Origin: Polysphondylium violaceum
Taxonomy: Eukaryota > Evosea > Eumycetozoa > Dictyosteliales > Dictyosteliaceae
Direction: 5' to 3'
Assembly (NCBI GenBank): GCA_000277445.1
Contig: AJWJ01000175.1
Coordinates: 1-41,345 of the forward strand
DNA: 41,345 nucleotides
Position numbers and translations under genes: made by a program. Position 1 is the stretch's first letter. Every line of letters begins with the position of its first letter. Below the pieces are notes generated by a model. It made no database searches. It saw nothing but the letters and a program-made list of their open reading frames with translations, and had not been told where the DNA came from. This document shows positions 1 through 11,673 of this stretch, one piece after another.

Positions 1-656
1 AAAAAATTGAAAAAAATTGCGCAAAAAAAAAAAAAAAAAAAAAGAAGCCACACTGCGCGTCTTCAACAAAAAATGAATAGTTATTTTTGTTTTTTTTAGC
101 TTCACTTATACAAATAGAGATACAACACATTGGGTCCTTTTGTTTAAGCACATACACATTTCTTCCGATCCAAAATAATTTTAAAGGTATAGCGCTAACT
201 TTACACATCCATTCACCTATCATATCACACAAACCACGTACACCCATTCACTTTTTGAGATCTAATAATACAAGCACAGCCAGGAATAAATATTTTTGTT
301 GTGGGGATTAAATACACAAAATTTGGAATCTCGAATATAAATACTTGTTTTCTTTCCCCCTATTTGCATAAGTTCCCAGTGGGGGTATTCCGAGGGGGTA
401 ATTCGAGAAAAAAACAAAAAAAAAAAAAAAGAAAACGAGATCTCTATTTATTACATATATCTCAAAGTTTTGAGATGATTAAATTTATTTTTTTATTAAT
501 AATTGATTTCAACCAACAACAACAATAGTTATAATACCCTAACGAATTTAAAATATTTCCTAAAACCCTCACTCACATATAGTATTAAATAAATACCTAT
601 ACTGACACTTAATTTTATATTCAAGTTTCCTTAGGATATATATAGTAGTAGCTAAA
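1..656. other. Spacer and presumed promoter upstream of the MTHFR gene
   Basis: This stretch is AT-rich, with poly-A and poly-T tracts and a short CG-containing patch (tgcgcgtc) near 56-63. Short open frames run through it, but they begin at non-ATG codons or consist of homopolymer-coded residues, and none resembles a known family. I see no RNA gene. It most likely holds the promoter and 5' UTR of the reductase gene that starts at 657. Confidence 0.6.
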
Positions 657-2571
657 ATGACATCTTTAAAGATTATTGATAAAATTAATGAACACAAACA
701 AAAGGGACAACCATTCTTTTCCTTTGAATACTTTCCACCAAAGACAAGCGAAGGTGTTCAAAATTTGTTTGATCGTTTAGGTAGAATGTTGTTGTTTGAT
801 CCACTTTTCATTGATATTACATGGGGTGCCGGTGGCAGCACTAGCGCACTTACATTGGAGATTGCCGAACAAGCACAAACAGTGTATGGATTAGAGACAA
901 TGATGCATTTGACCTGTACCAACATGCCCGTGGAACAAATCAAATTTGCCCTCGACAGAGCCCAACAATTGGGTGTTAGAAATATTTTGGCTCTTCGTGG
1001 TGATCCTCCTCGTGGTGAAGAGTGGAAAAAGATTGAAGGTGGTTTTTCCTATGCTGCCGATCTCGTAAAATATATTCGTGAAAACTATGGTGACTATTTT
1101 GGTATCTGTGTTGCCGGTTATCCCGAAGGTCACTCCGACTGTACCAGTAAAGAAGATGACATTAAACATCTCAAGACCAAAGTTGACAATGGTGCCGATA
1201 TTATCATCACTCAATTATTCTATGACACTGATATCTTTATTGATTTTGTTAAAAAATGTAGAGAAGCTGGTATCAACGTTCCAATTATTCCAGGTATTAT
1301 GCCAATTCAAACCTATGCTGGTTTTAAACGTATGACCACCTTGTCTAAAACCTTTGTACCACAAGAAATTAATGATGCCTTAGAACCAATTAAGGTATGT
1401 ATTCTTGTCAATTGTTATTTTATTTATTTATTTGTATCTAACACTATTATTACTATCACTCCTACTATAGGATAATGATGAAGAAGTTAAAAAATATGGT
1501 GTTCAGTTATGTATTGAAATGAGCAAGAAATTATTAGATTTTGGAGTTGAAGGTTTACATTTCTATACTTTAAATCTTGAAAGAAGCGTTAGAAAGGTAT
1601 TGAAAGGATTGGAATTAATTTCACCAGATAAAATATCACCATACCTTCCATGGGCACAATCTGCTGCTGGCAATAGATTAAAGGAAGACGTTAGACCAAT
1701 CTTTTGGAACAACAGACCAAGATCATATATTGCCAGAACTGGATCATGGGATGAGTTTCCAAATGGTCGTTGGGGTGACCACAGAAGCCCTGCCTTTGGT
1801 GATCTCAGTGATTATCATTTAGGTTTCCAAAAAGAAGAAGTCAACGCCTTTGGTCCAGCCCCACAATCTGAACAAGACGTATACGACTCTTTTGCCGACT
1901 ATTGCTCTGGCAATGGCAAGGTAAAGAAATTACCATGGAACGATCAACCACTCAGTGCCGAATCTGATCCAATTAAAGATCAACTTGTATTTTTGAATAA
2001 GAATGGTTTCCTCACAATCAACAGTCAACCTGCCATCAATGGTCTCCCATCAACCGATAAAAAACACGGTTGGGGTGGAAAGAATGGTTTTGTTTACAAA
2101 AAGGGCTACATTGAGTTTTTCACCTCTCCAGAAAACGCTCAACGTTTGATTGATTACATCAAGAAATGTCCAATGATCACCTACCACGCCGTCAACAGAA
2201 AGGGTGAATCCAAGACCAACACCAAGGGTACCAATGCCGTCACCTGGGGTATTTTCCCAGGCAAGGAAGTCATTCAACCAACCGTTGTAGATAATGCTAG
2301 TTTTATGGTTTGGAAAGATGAAGCCTTTACCCTCTGGGAAAACCAATGGGCCAACTCTTTTGCTCAAGATTCAACCGCCAGAGATATTCTCAACAAGATG
2401 ATCAATGAATACTATTTAATCAATATCGTCGATAACAACTTTATCAATGGTGATATTTTCCAACCATTCCACGACTTGGTCAACAATTTGACTTCTCCAC
2501 CTCTCAATGTATCCCAAAATGGTGGCAGTGGTAGTTCTTCTCCAATTGTAAATAGTGTAAATTCAAATTAA
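657..2571 (+). CDS. Methylenetetrahydrofolate reductase (two exons, 612 aa)
   Basis: This enzyme reduces 5,10-methylenetetrahydrofolate to 5-methyltetrahydrofolate with NAD(P)H and FAD, supplying methyl groups for methionine synthesis in the cytosol. Exons are 657-1394 and 1471-2571; the 76-nt intron begins GTATGT, ends TAG and falls between codons (EPIK joined to DNDEEVKKYG). The N-terminal TIM-barrel domain shows FSFEYFPPKTSEG with the family glutamate, WGAGGST, the FAD-site motif ALRGDPP and GYPEGHSD. After about residue 300 comes the eukaryotic regulatory domain, with RPRSYIARTGSWDEFPNGRWGD and VTWGIFPGKEV. The length matches eukaryotic MTHFRs (about 600-656 aa). Without splicing, the first exon would end in a short unrelated tail. 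The C-terminus ends in a low-complexity serine/asparagine stretch. No second copy is seen in the window. Confidence 0.96.
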
Positions 2572-3340
2572 AAATAGATTATATATATTATATACAAATA
2601 GATAGATAGATATATATTATTTTTATTTTTTTATCATCATCATTACCCTATTTAAACCCATCCCATCATCAAATCTCACATATACCACACACTGCTCAAA
2701 CACACCCAACAACTAAATGATAATAAATTATAAAATTATTTATTTGTTAATAATAACAATATAACAATAACAACGATCAAACAAAACCAAACAAACAGAT
2801 CTGATCTACGAAAATGAATTTATATGGCATGTCAAATGACATTGCGCGACCCGCGTTAAAATTTGCCCACACACGCAGGAGGTTCGCAGCAACGGAAATT
2901 TTTTTATTTTTTTTTTTTTCATACCTTTTTTATTTTTTTTTTTCTATTTTTTTTATATTTGGTGAGCGTGTGAATTTTTTTTCTTTTTTTTTTTTTTCTT
3001 CAAAGTTGAACTACCATCACCCTTTGAATGTAAGTAATAATGATGCGCACGCAAAGATTTCATCATCATCAATACCACCCAATCCCACTACTCTATCAGT
3101 TTTCAATTTAATTTCTGATTTGAAAATTGATCATCCTTTATCAATCATCACATCATCATCATTGCTGAGTGCGTCTGTTTATTTCAATAAATAAAACAAC
3201 AACAACTTATCAATACCATCCAATCCCGATTATTATTATTTTTATTTTTTTAGATTTCAAAATCAAATACTAATTGTTTCATTTATTCATTTGTTTATTT
3301 AGATTTATTTATTTAAATATTTAAATATATATAAAACAAA
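2572..3340. other. Spacer between MTHFR and aconitase with a GC-rich patch
   Basis: The 3' flank of MTHFR is followed by AT-rich sequence, then a GC-rich patch around 2840-2895 (gcgcgacccgcg and tgcccacacacgcagg) that stands out from its surroundings. Long T tracts follow at 2900-3000. An open frame at 2814-3194 is mostly phenylalanine runs and is not supported as a gene. The GC-rich patch is about 450 bp upstream of the aconitase start and is a candidate promoter element. Confidence 0.55.
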
Positions 3341-5910
3341 ATGAACTACAGGGCACTTACCCAACCAATTATGGTAAATATTATTACATTGCGATAGATA
3401 TATAATGGTAATAAAATAATAATAATATATTAACTTATATAAATAACAACAATAACAATAACAATAACACAGAGATCTGTTAGATCTTATTCAACTGGAA
3501 CTGCTCCAATGAGTCGTCTTGAGCCAAATAAAAAGATTGATTATGCTGCTATTGATAACAGACTTAAACAATTCAAAGCTCATCACACTAAACCACTTAC
3601 CCTCGCTGAAAAGATTCTTTACAGTCATTTAGAAGATTCTTCAACTAAAGTTGAAAGAGGTGTTACTTACCTTAAATTAAATCCAGATCGTGTTGCTATG
3701 CAAGTAAATATCAGTTAATATAGTAGTAGTAGTGGTAGTAATAATAGGAATAGGAATATAGGAATAGAAATAGTTTATATTGAGCAACAACTACAACAAT
3801 AATAATAGACATCATAGATTAGAGAGAGAGCAGAATATTAATATAATAATTCATAATAATATAGGATGCTACTGCTCAAATGGCTGTATTACAATTTATG
3901 TCAGCTGGTTTACCAGAAACTGCAGTTCCAACCACTATTCATTGTGATCATTTAATTGAAGCTTACAAAGGTGGTGAAACTGATTTAAACGTTGCCAAAG
4001 ATATCAACAAAGAAGTCTATGATTTCCTTGCCTCCTCTGCCGAGAAGTTTGGTATGGGATTCTGGAAGCCAGGTTCAGGTATTATTCATCAAATCGTTTT
4101 AGAAAACTATGCCTTCCCAGGTGGTTTGATGATCGGTACTGATTCACACACTCCAAATGCTGGTGGTTTGGGTATGGTTGCTGTTGGTGTTGGTGGTGCT
4201 GATGCCGTCGATGTTATGGCTGGTATCGCCTGGGAACTCAAAGCTCCAAAGATTATTGGTGTTAAATTGACTGGTAAATTAAAGGGATGGTCATCACCAA
4301 AAGACGTTATTCTCAGAGTTGCTGATATTCTCACTGTCAAGGGTGGTACAGGTGCTATTGTCGAGTACTATGGTGAAGGTGTTGAATCTCTTAGTTGCAC
4401 TGGTATGGCTACCATTTGTAATATGGGTGCTGAAATTGGTGCCACCACCTCTCTTTTCCCATTCAATCAAAGAATGATTGACTATTTAAATGCCACCGGT
4501 CGTACCAACATTGCCAATGCTGCCAACAGCTTCAAACAAAACTTGGTTGCCGATGCCGACGCCCACTATGACCACATCATTGAAATTGACCTCAACACCT
4601 TGGAACCATACGTCAATGGTCCATTCACCCCAGATAGAGGCCACCCATTGTCTACTTTTGCCGAAAGCGTTAAAAAGAACAACTGGCCAGCCGAACTCAA
4701 AGTCGGTTTGATTGGTTCATGCACCAACTCTTCCTATGAAGATATGGCCCGTTCTGCCTCTGTTGCCAAACAAGCCCTCGAAAAGGGTATCAAAGCCAAA
4801 GCCAAATTCACCATCACCCCAGGTTCCGAACAAATCAGAGCCACCATCCAACGTGACGGTCTCATTGAAACCTTAGAAAACGTCGGTGGTGTTGTTTTAG
4901 CCAACGCCTGCGGTCCATGCATTGGTCAATGGAAGAGAGAAGACATCCAAAAGGGTGAAAAGAACTCTATCATCACCTCTTACAATAGAAATTTCACTGG
5001 TAGAAACGATTCCAATCCACAAACTCACGCCTTTGTTGCCTCCCCAGAAATTGTCACTGCCATGACCATCGCCGGTAGCATCACCTTTAACCCAGAGACT
5101 GATTTCCTCGTCGATTCCAATGGAAACAAATTCAAACTCCAACCACCAACCGGTGATGAACTCCCATCCAAAGGTTTTGATGCTGGTGAAGACACCTACC
5201 AAGCACCAAAAGCTGACTCTTCCAACCTTAAAGTCAAAGTTGACCCAAGCTCCCAACGTCTCCAACTCTTGGAACCATTCAAACCATGGGATGGCCAAGA
5301 CATCAACAATGCTCAAGTTTTAATTAAAGTTCAAGGTAAATGTACCACCGATCACATCTCTATGGCTGGTCCATGGTTGAAATACAGAGGTCATTTGGAC
5401 AACATCTCCAACAATATGCTCATTGGTGCCATCAACTCTGAAAACGGTAAAGCCAACGCTGTATTAAATCAATTTACTGGTGAAATTGGTCCAGTCCCAA
5501 CCGTCGCTCGTGATTATAAGAAGCGTGGTGTCAGCTGGGTCGTCATTGGTGACGAAAACTATGGTGAAGGTTCCTCTCGTGAACACGCCGCCCTTGAACC
5601 ACGTCATTTGGGTGGTCGTGCTATTATTGTTAAATCTTTTGCCCGTATTCATGAAACCAATCTCAAGAAACAAGGTATCTTACCATTGACCTTTGCCAAT
5701 CCAGCCGACTACGATAAAATCTCTGGTGATGACACCATCTCTATCGTCGGTCTCAAAGACTTGGCTCCAGGTAAACCACTCACCCTCAAAGTTAAAAGTG
5801 CCAAGGGTACCGAATTTGATGTCACTGTCAACCACACCTTTAACGAAGGTCAAATTGAATGGTTCAAAGCTGGTTCCGCTTTAAATTTCATTAAAAAACA
5901 AAAAAAATAA
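3341..5910 (+). CDS. Mitochondrial aconitate hydratase (three exons, 769 aa)
   Basis: Aconitase interconverts citrate and isocitrate in the TCA cycle through a [4Fe-4S] cluster. Exons are 3341-3373, 3473-3703 and 3865-5910, with introns of 99 and 161 nt. The tiny first exon encodes [11 protein letters not shown] and joins [13 protein letters not shown], giving a basic, serine-rich presequence typical of mitochondrial import. The cluster cysteines are visible at about residues 374 (GSCTNSS), 437 and 440 ([10 protein letters not shown]); this spacing of 63 and 3 matches mitochondrial aconitases. Other family motifs are [25 protein letters not shown], and in the swivel domain [24 protein letters not shown] (the second G read here as D). 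C-ending codons dominate the middle of the gene, which suggests high expression. Only the ATG at 3341 gives a presequence; an inner ATG at 3509 would remove it. Confidence 0.97.
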
Positions 5911-6649
5911 ATTAATTTATCTACAGTCTTTTTTATTATTATATTTATTTCTATGTTTATTTATTTGTTTACAAAATGATATTGATATTTAAAAAAAAAA
6001 AAAAAATAAAAAGAAAAACAAAAATTATCAAAAAAACATTGGCAAATTTATATTTTAGGAAATTGTGGCAAATTTCATGTTCGTTTTGATTTTGTCCAAT
6101 CACAGACAATAAAACGATGGGAAATTTACTATTTTTTAAAAAATTTTTGAATTTTTTTTTTTTAAAAAAAAGAATTGAAGAATTCAAAAAAAAAATCTTT
6201 TTAAAATTTTTTTTATTCTTTTTCATATTCCATTTGTTCACAAACATATATATTAGTTTATCGAATTATAATAGACTGTTTTTAAAAAGGTAGGGATTTG
6301 TGTTTATCTCTTAAATAAAACACGAGATTAAAAAGTGTAAAAGAATTTCGCCACACCGCCACCACACCACCACACCGACAAATTTATGTATTTGGTGTTC
6401 ACCACTCATCCTAATATTGCAATGTGGTTAGATTGGGGATAATTCATAACATTTGTTTCCCCTTTGAAAAAATAAGCATATATTTATATGTTCTGTCATT
6501 TCTCTAAATTAATTATTTTTTTTTATTTTATCAATTAAACTCTTTTATAAATAATAGTAAACTCATTCAACACCAATAATATTATATATATATATATAAA
6601 TATATAGTTATCTCTTACTAATATTTGTGCAATTCTTAATTATATTTCT
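5911..6649. other. Spacer between aconitase and phenylalanine hydroxylase
   Basis: The first part is extremely AT-rich with poly-A and poly-T runs. A CAC-rich patch at about 6350-6382 (repeats of ccacaccgcc and ccaccacacc) lies about 270 bp upstream of the hydroxylase start. It resembles the G-box type elements known from dictyostelid developmental promoters, read on the opposite strand. No gene or RNA is recognised here. Confidence 0.5.
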
Positions 6650-8136
6650 ATGACAATGATTAATGATAATTTATTAGATAATAATACACCTCCTCATTCT
6701 ACAACAATAATGATCTCTAAATCATCCAATATTCAAGAAGAATTACAACAACAACACAATGACAAGGGTCCATTCAATGCTTCAATTTTATTTTCAATCT
6801 CTGACAAACTTGGTGGTCTCAGTGATTATTTAGAAATTATTAAAAAACATAATCTCAATATCACTAGAATTGAATCTCGTCCTTCAAAGACTGATAAAAA
6901 AGATTATGATTTCTTTTTAGATTTGGAATACTCTGATTCTGACCATAAAGGTATTGATTCTGTCATTAAGGAGCTCGAGTCTACCGGTGTTTCCGCTACT
7001 ATTTTAACAGAGAAAAAGAAATCTGTTGGTGCTGAAAAACAAGAAGATACTAGTATGTTGATATCAATTTTATTATTACTATTATTAAATTACTAGTAGA
7101 AATATATTAACATATTCACGTAGATTATTGGTTCCCAAGAAAGATTTCAGATTTAGATTTATTTGCTAATAAAGTTTTAGAAATGGGGGATGAATTGGAT
7201 TCAGATCATCCAGGTGCTACAGATTTAAAATATAGAGAAAGAAGAAAGGAAATCACACAAATTGCTTCTGTCTATAAACATGGTCAAGAAATTCCTCGTA
7301 TCACCTACACACCAGAAGAAATTGCTACATGGGGAAAAGTTTATAGAAAACTCAGAGAACTCTTTCCAACTCATGCCTGTCAACAACATGCATACATCAT
7401 TCCACTTTTGGAACAAAACTGTGGTTACAATGAAAATAATATTCCACAACTTCAAGATATTTCAACTTTTCTCCAAGAATGCACTGGTTTTCGTATTAGA
7501 CCAGTTCAAGGTCTTCTCTCTTCCAGAGACTTTTTAAATGGTTTAGCTTTTCGTGTATTCCACTCTACTCAATACATTAGACACAGTTCAGTACCACTCT
7601 ACACCCCAGAACCAGATTTGTGTCACGAACTCTTGGGCCACGTTCCATTGTTTGCCGATCCAGACTTTGCAGACTTTAGTCAAGAGATTGGTATGGCCAG
7701 TCTTGGTGCCACCGATGAAGATGTTGAAAGATTGGCCACTTGTTATTGGTTTACTGTCGAGTTTGGTTTATGCAAGGAAGGCGATAAAATCAAAGCTTTT
7801 GGCGCCGGTTTATTGTCATCTTTTGGTGAATTGGAATACTGTCTCTCTGACAAACCAACCTTGAAGCCATTTGATCCATTTGTCGCCTGCTATCAAAAAT
7901 ACCCAATCACAGAGTTCCAACCAGTCTACTTTGTCGCTGAAAGTTTCAAATCTGCCAAAGAGAAAATGAGACAATTTGCTGAATCCCTCCACAAACCATT
8001 TAGTCTTAGATACAATCCATACACTCAAAGCGTCGAAATTCTCGACACCAAAGATAAATTAGTTAATCTTTGTACTCAAATTAAAAACCAAACCCAATGT
8101 TTGGCCGATGCTTTACAAAAATTACAATGTAAATAA
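6650..8136 (+). CDS. Phenylalanine 4-hydroxylase with N-terminal ACT domain (two exons, 471 aa)
   Basis: This iron- and tetrahydropterin-dependent enzyme hydroxylates phenylalanine to tyrosine; dictyostelid forms are known to use tetrahydrodictyopterin as well as tetrahydrobiopterin. Exons are 6650-7052 and 7124-8136, joined across a 71-nt intron (GTATGT...TAG, phase 1) to restore [12 protein letters not shown], a family signature. Residues about 45-125 form the regulatory ACT domain ([20 protein letters not shown]). The catalytic domain carries the iron ligands His302 and His307 in HELLGH and Glu347 in TVEFGLC, plus [17 protein letters not shown]. Length is close to animal enzymes. Substrate preference for phenylalanine over tryptophan or tyrosine is inferred from overall similarity. 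It is the second pterin-linked enzyme in this part of the window, after MTHFR, but nothing shows co-regulation. Confidence 0.95.
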
Positions 8137-8386
8137 ACAAAAAATAGAGATATAGTTTTTATTATTTCTTTTGAAATCATAATCATAAATCATTTTGGTT
8201 CTTTTGTTTCAATTGTTAATAGTATGAGGGTTGATAATCTTTTTATCTATCTTTGCTATTGTTTCCCAGGGAAATGAAGAGAAAAACAGAGTTTTTTTTT
8301 CAAATTTTTTTTTCGTTTTATCATATTTTTTCGCAATATTTCTGCCAATAAATAGATATATCTCAGAGTAATATAAGACCACAAAG

Positions 8387-9514
8387 ATGTCATTTTCATC
8401 TCATAATAGCAAACTATTGTATGAAAAATGTAAAACAAATCAAACTAAACAAGCACTAGATATTTTAAATGACTTGGACAATCAACGTATCAATATAAAT
8501 GAAAAGTTTGATAGTGGATGCACTGCAGTGTTTATGGCTGCCTATAATGGTAATTTGGAATTGGTAAAGGCATTGGTTGCCAAAGGAGCCGATGTCAACA
8601 TTGCAGAGAGTAACGAAGTCACTCCATTCACAGTGGCCTGTGTCAATGGAAAGATATCGGTCGTTGAATATATTTTAGAGAATTTTAGCGCGACACTCGA
8701 TCCCAACACAATCGTGACAGGATTGGCTGGTGCATGTCAGTATGGATATCCACAGGTGATCAAACGATTGTTGGATAGAGGCGTGGATGTAAATATGTTT
8801 TTGGATGAAGAGGGTGCCACCTGCTTGTATCTTGCATGTGAGACTGCCCAAGAGATTGTGATTGCATTGCTCTTAAACAACGGAGCCAATCCCAATTTGC
8901 CAAGAGGTAAATACTATCCTCTTCATCTTGCCAGTCAAGCGGGCAATTTAAAGATTATGGAGAATTTACTCAAACACGATGCAGATCCAGACGTACAAAT
9001 ACCCGATGGCGCAACATCGTTGTTGATTGCCGCCCAAAATGGAAGAATATCTTCTGTAGACTTGTTGTACAAATACAATGCCAATCCTAACATACAAATG
9101 AAAACTGACGGATCCACACCACTCTATGTTGCCGCTGCCCGTCATCACAAAAACACTGTCAAAGCATTGTTGGAGAATCCAAAATTAGACATTACTCTAG
9201 CACTCAACGATGGCACCAATATACTTCACCTACTCTGTCAATTTGGTCATTTGGATATCATTCAAGATATGTTTGAAAAGTTTCCAAACGATATTAGTAA
9301 AATAATCAATGTAAAAAGAAAAGATGGCACCTCACCTCTTCATTTAGCCGCACGTCATGGCCAAGCTGAAATTTGTTCACTTTTATTATCAAATGGTGCA
9401 AATATTAACGACACCTGTGATGGTGATACCGCTCTTTCTGTAGCTACAAGATATGGTAGAGCTGATACAATTAAAGTTTTACAAGATGCTTTAAATAATA
9501 GTAATAATAAATAG
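8387..9514 (+). CDS. Ankyrin-repeat protein (375 aa, single exon)
   Basis: The protein is built almost entirely of ankyrin repeats, about ten by eye, each near 33 residues. Clear units include GCTAVFMAAYNGNLELVKAL, YYPLHLASQAGNLKIMENLL, GSTPLYVAAARHHKNTVKAL and GTSPLHLAARHGQAEICSLL, with the usual loop ending in GA(D/N)VN or similar. A short helical cap at residues 1-35 precedes them. There is no signal peptide, membrane span, kinase or F-box that I can see, so it is probably a cytosolic binding scaffold; its partner cannot be told from sequence. It starts at the first ATG after an in-frame AT-rich leader, and converges on the first copine gene with 128 bp between the two stops. Confidence 0.9.
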   Translation: MSFSSHNSKLLYEKCKTNQTKQALDILNDLDNQRININEKFDSGCTAVFMAAYNGNLELVKALVAKGADVNIAESNEVTPFTVACVNGKISVVEYILENFSATLDPNTIVTGLAGACQYGYPQVIKRLLDRGVDVNMFLDEEGATCLYLACETAQEIVIALLLNNGANPNLPRGKYYPLHLASQAGNLKIMENLLKHDADPDVQIPDGATSLLIAAQNGRISSVDLLYKYNANPNIQMKTDGSTPLYVAAARHHKNTVKALLENPKLDITLALNDGTNILHLLCQFGHLDIIQDMFEKFPNDISKIINVKRKDGTSPLHLAARHGQAEICSLLLSNGANINDTCDGDTALSVATRYGRADTIKVLQDALNNSNNK

Positions 9515-9642
9515 ATAGTTTAGCGCATGTATATTTTAAAACAATCTGTACTTTCAAAAGTTTATATTTTATTCATCAATAAAATATAAAAGAATGTTTA
9601 TTATTTATTATAAATACAACAAAGTAATTAGGGCTAGGCCAA

Positions 9643-11432
9643 TTAAGCACTGTAGACTCTTGGTGGTTTTGGAGCGATATTATGTTTCTTTTGATATTTC
9701 ATAAATTGTTTTGGAATTTCTTTTAATGTGACACTGCTCAAACGATAGAGATCATCTTTGTATTTATCAAATTCAACAAATTGAACAATATCTCTTTCAA
9801 CTTTTTTGGAACCACTCTTTAATTTACTGTCATCACCATCCAATTTCTCCATGCTACTAAAATCTGCTTTTCCTACACCAACAATAACAATTGAGATTGG
9901 GAGTCCAGAAGCCTTGATAATGGCATCGGCAGTGCTTTCAAAATCACAAATCTCACCATCGGTGATGATTAACAAAATGGTGTATTTGTCTTTTGATCCA
10001 GCTTCGGCAATTTTAACAGTCTTTTCAATCAATGGTGCAAAGTTGGTTGGTCCGCTAAATGAGACTTTGGTAATGATGTTGTTGTATCCATACATAACAC
10101 CTTGAATACCATAGAAAGAGTTGTTGTTTTCATCAAAAGAGAATGGGAAACAATGGTTGGTATCTACTTTACCTGGAAGAGTGGCGCCAAAACCAAAGAC
10201 TTCAATGTTTCCATCCATATCGTATGGAGCTAACACACTACCAACAGTTTGAATAGTTCTTTGATAAGAATTCAAAGCGCCACTAGCACTAATATGGTGA
10301 AGAGAGGAGATATTGGCTGGTTGAAGATTGGATCCTGTGCAATCGATACCAATTACCAATGAAATTTCAGAACCACCAGCAAGATAGTCTAAAAAGGTTG
10401 GTTCTTTTGCTAAACGGCAATTTAAAAATTGAACAGAGCCAGAATTTTTGTATCCATGTTTGGATGCTTTTTTTGGATTAGAAAGTCCATAAAGACATCG
10501 ACCATTTAATAAGGTATCAACAGAGGTACTAAAGCCACCAATTAAATCATGATCACCAACAGCATCCCAATCGTAGAAATCAAATTTGATTTCTCTCTTC
10601 ATATCTCCACCAGTTAATTCTTCCAATTTAATTTTAACATCTTTATAATCTGGATTTAATGTCTTTTTATAAATAAAATTAATAAGTAATACATAAATAA
10701 AACAAGATAGATCAATAAAAAAAATGATACTTACAACTTTTTTAATTTCAGATTGATAAACAACTAACCAGCCACTTGGAGAGTTTTTAGAGACACGAAA
10801 GTATGGATCGGATTTACCAAATGTATCTTTCTAATTGGTTGTAAATAGTTTTTTTGTTAGTAAAATCTAATAGTATTTAAGAGTATTTGATCAAACATAC
10901 TTTATCAAATTCAGTTCCTTCTAAATTAAAGCAAAGAGAGTAATCTGATGAAACAATTTCTTCAGCATGAATTTGAATTCTACCGCATGTTTCAGCATTC
11001 TTTTTCAAATCCATACCTAGAGTTCTACCTGGTTGAGCGAGAATATTACCCAATGGAGTGATCTATAGATATAAAAGATACACAGGTTAGATAAAACACA
11101 ATGATGATAATTAAATAATTGATAATTACACATTCACCAATTAAATCATGACCATCTAAATCTTTTAAAGCTTTGATTTCTTGATCAATATCTAAAACTA
11201 CAAATTTAAGATTTTGGAAATATTCAAAGTAATATTCGATAGTAATTGGTACTTTGAATTCTGGTGACAAGTTGTTTTTAATTTTTTCAGTGTGGCCAAC
11301 CAAATGCCAATCATTTCCTCTTTGTTCAACCAAGTAAACGCAAGGATCACTTTTAGAAAAAGTATCCAAGTTCTTAAGTCCAGAACATCTAATTCTGAGT
11401 TCTACTTTGCTCATAGGTTGGTGAGGATTCAT
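9643..11432 (-). CDS. Copine, first of two (four exons, 526 aa)
   Basis: Copines are calcium-dependent phospholipid-binding proteins that move to membranes when calcium rises. Exons, in order of reading, are 11432-11130, 11062-10901, 10830-10735 and 10662-9643; all introns are phase 0. Domain order is C2A (about residues 7-110, with FSKSDPCVYLVEQ), C2B (about 120-255, with KDTFGKSDPY and WDAVGDHDLIGGF) and a C-terminal von Willebrand A/copine domain (about 285-510). In that domain the metal site reads GIDCTGSN, and TILLIITDGEICD and ISIVIVGVG follow. Length matches the usual copine. Exon joins restore GEC-ITPLGNILAQPG, EFDK-KDTF and KKV-TLNPDY. The second copine, 2.5 kb upstream in the reading direction, shares two of these intron sites, so the pair is a local duplication. 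Confidence 0.94.
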
Positions 11433-11673
11433 TGTTGTTGAAATATATCTAATATATTAATAGAATTAATAAATATAGTTTGATAAAAAAAAAATATTGT
11501 GCCTTGCAAAAGGTTTTTTTTTGAAAAATGAAAAAAAAAAAAGAAAAAAATCAAAATTAATCAACGATTGCTTTCTTAAAAAAAAAGAGAAAAAAAAACA
11601 GATATTTTCAAAAAAAACACAAAATTGTCAACAATCACCAAAAAATTCAAATATGAACCAACATCAAGAGAGT

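Noticed and set aside
87-528. Two open frames upstream of MTHFR
   Set aside because: They begin at a non-ATG codon or run into lysine and glutamine homopolymer codons, and have no family likeness or splice continuity to a gene.
2814-3194. 126-codon frame upstream of aconitase
   Set aside because: Most of it is phenylalanine from poly-T tracts; it covers the presumed promoter and shows no conserved motif.
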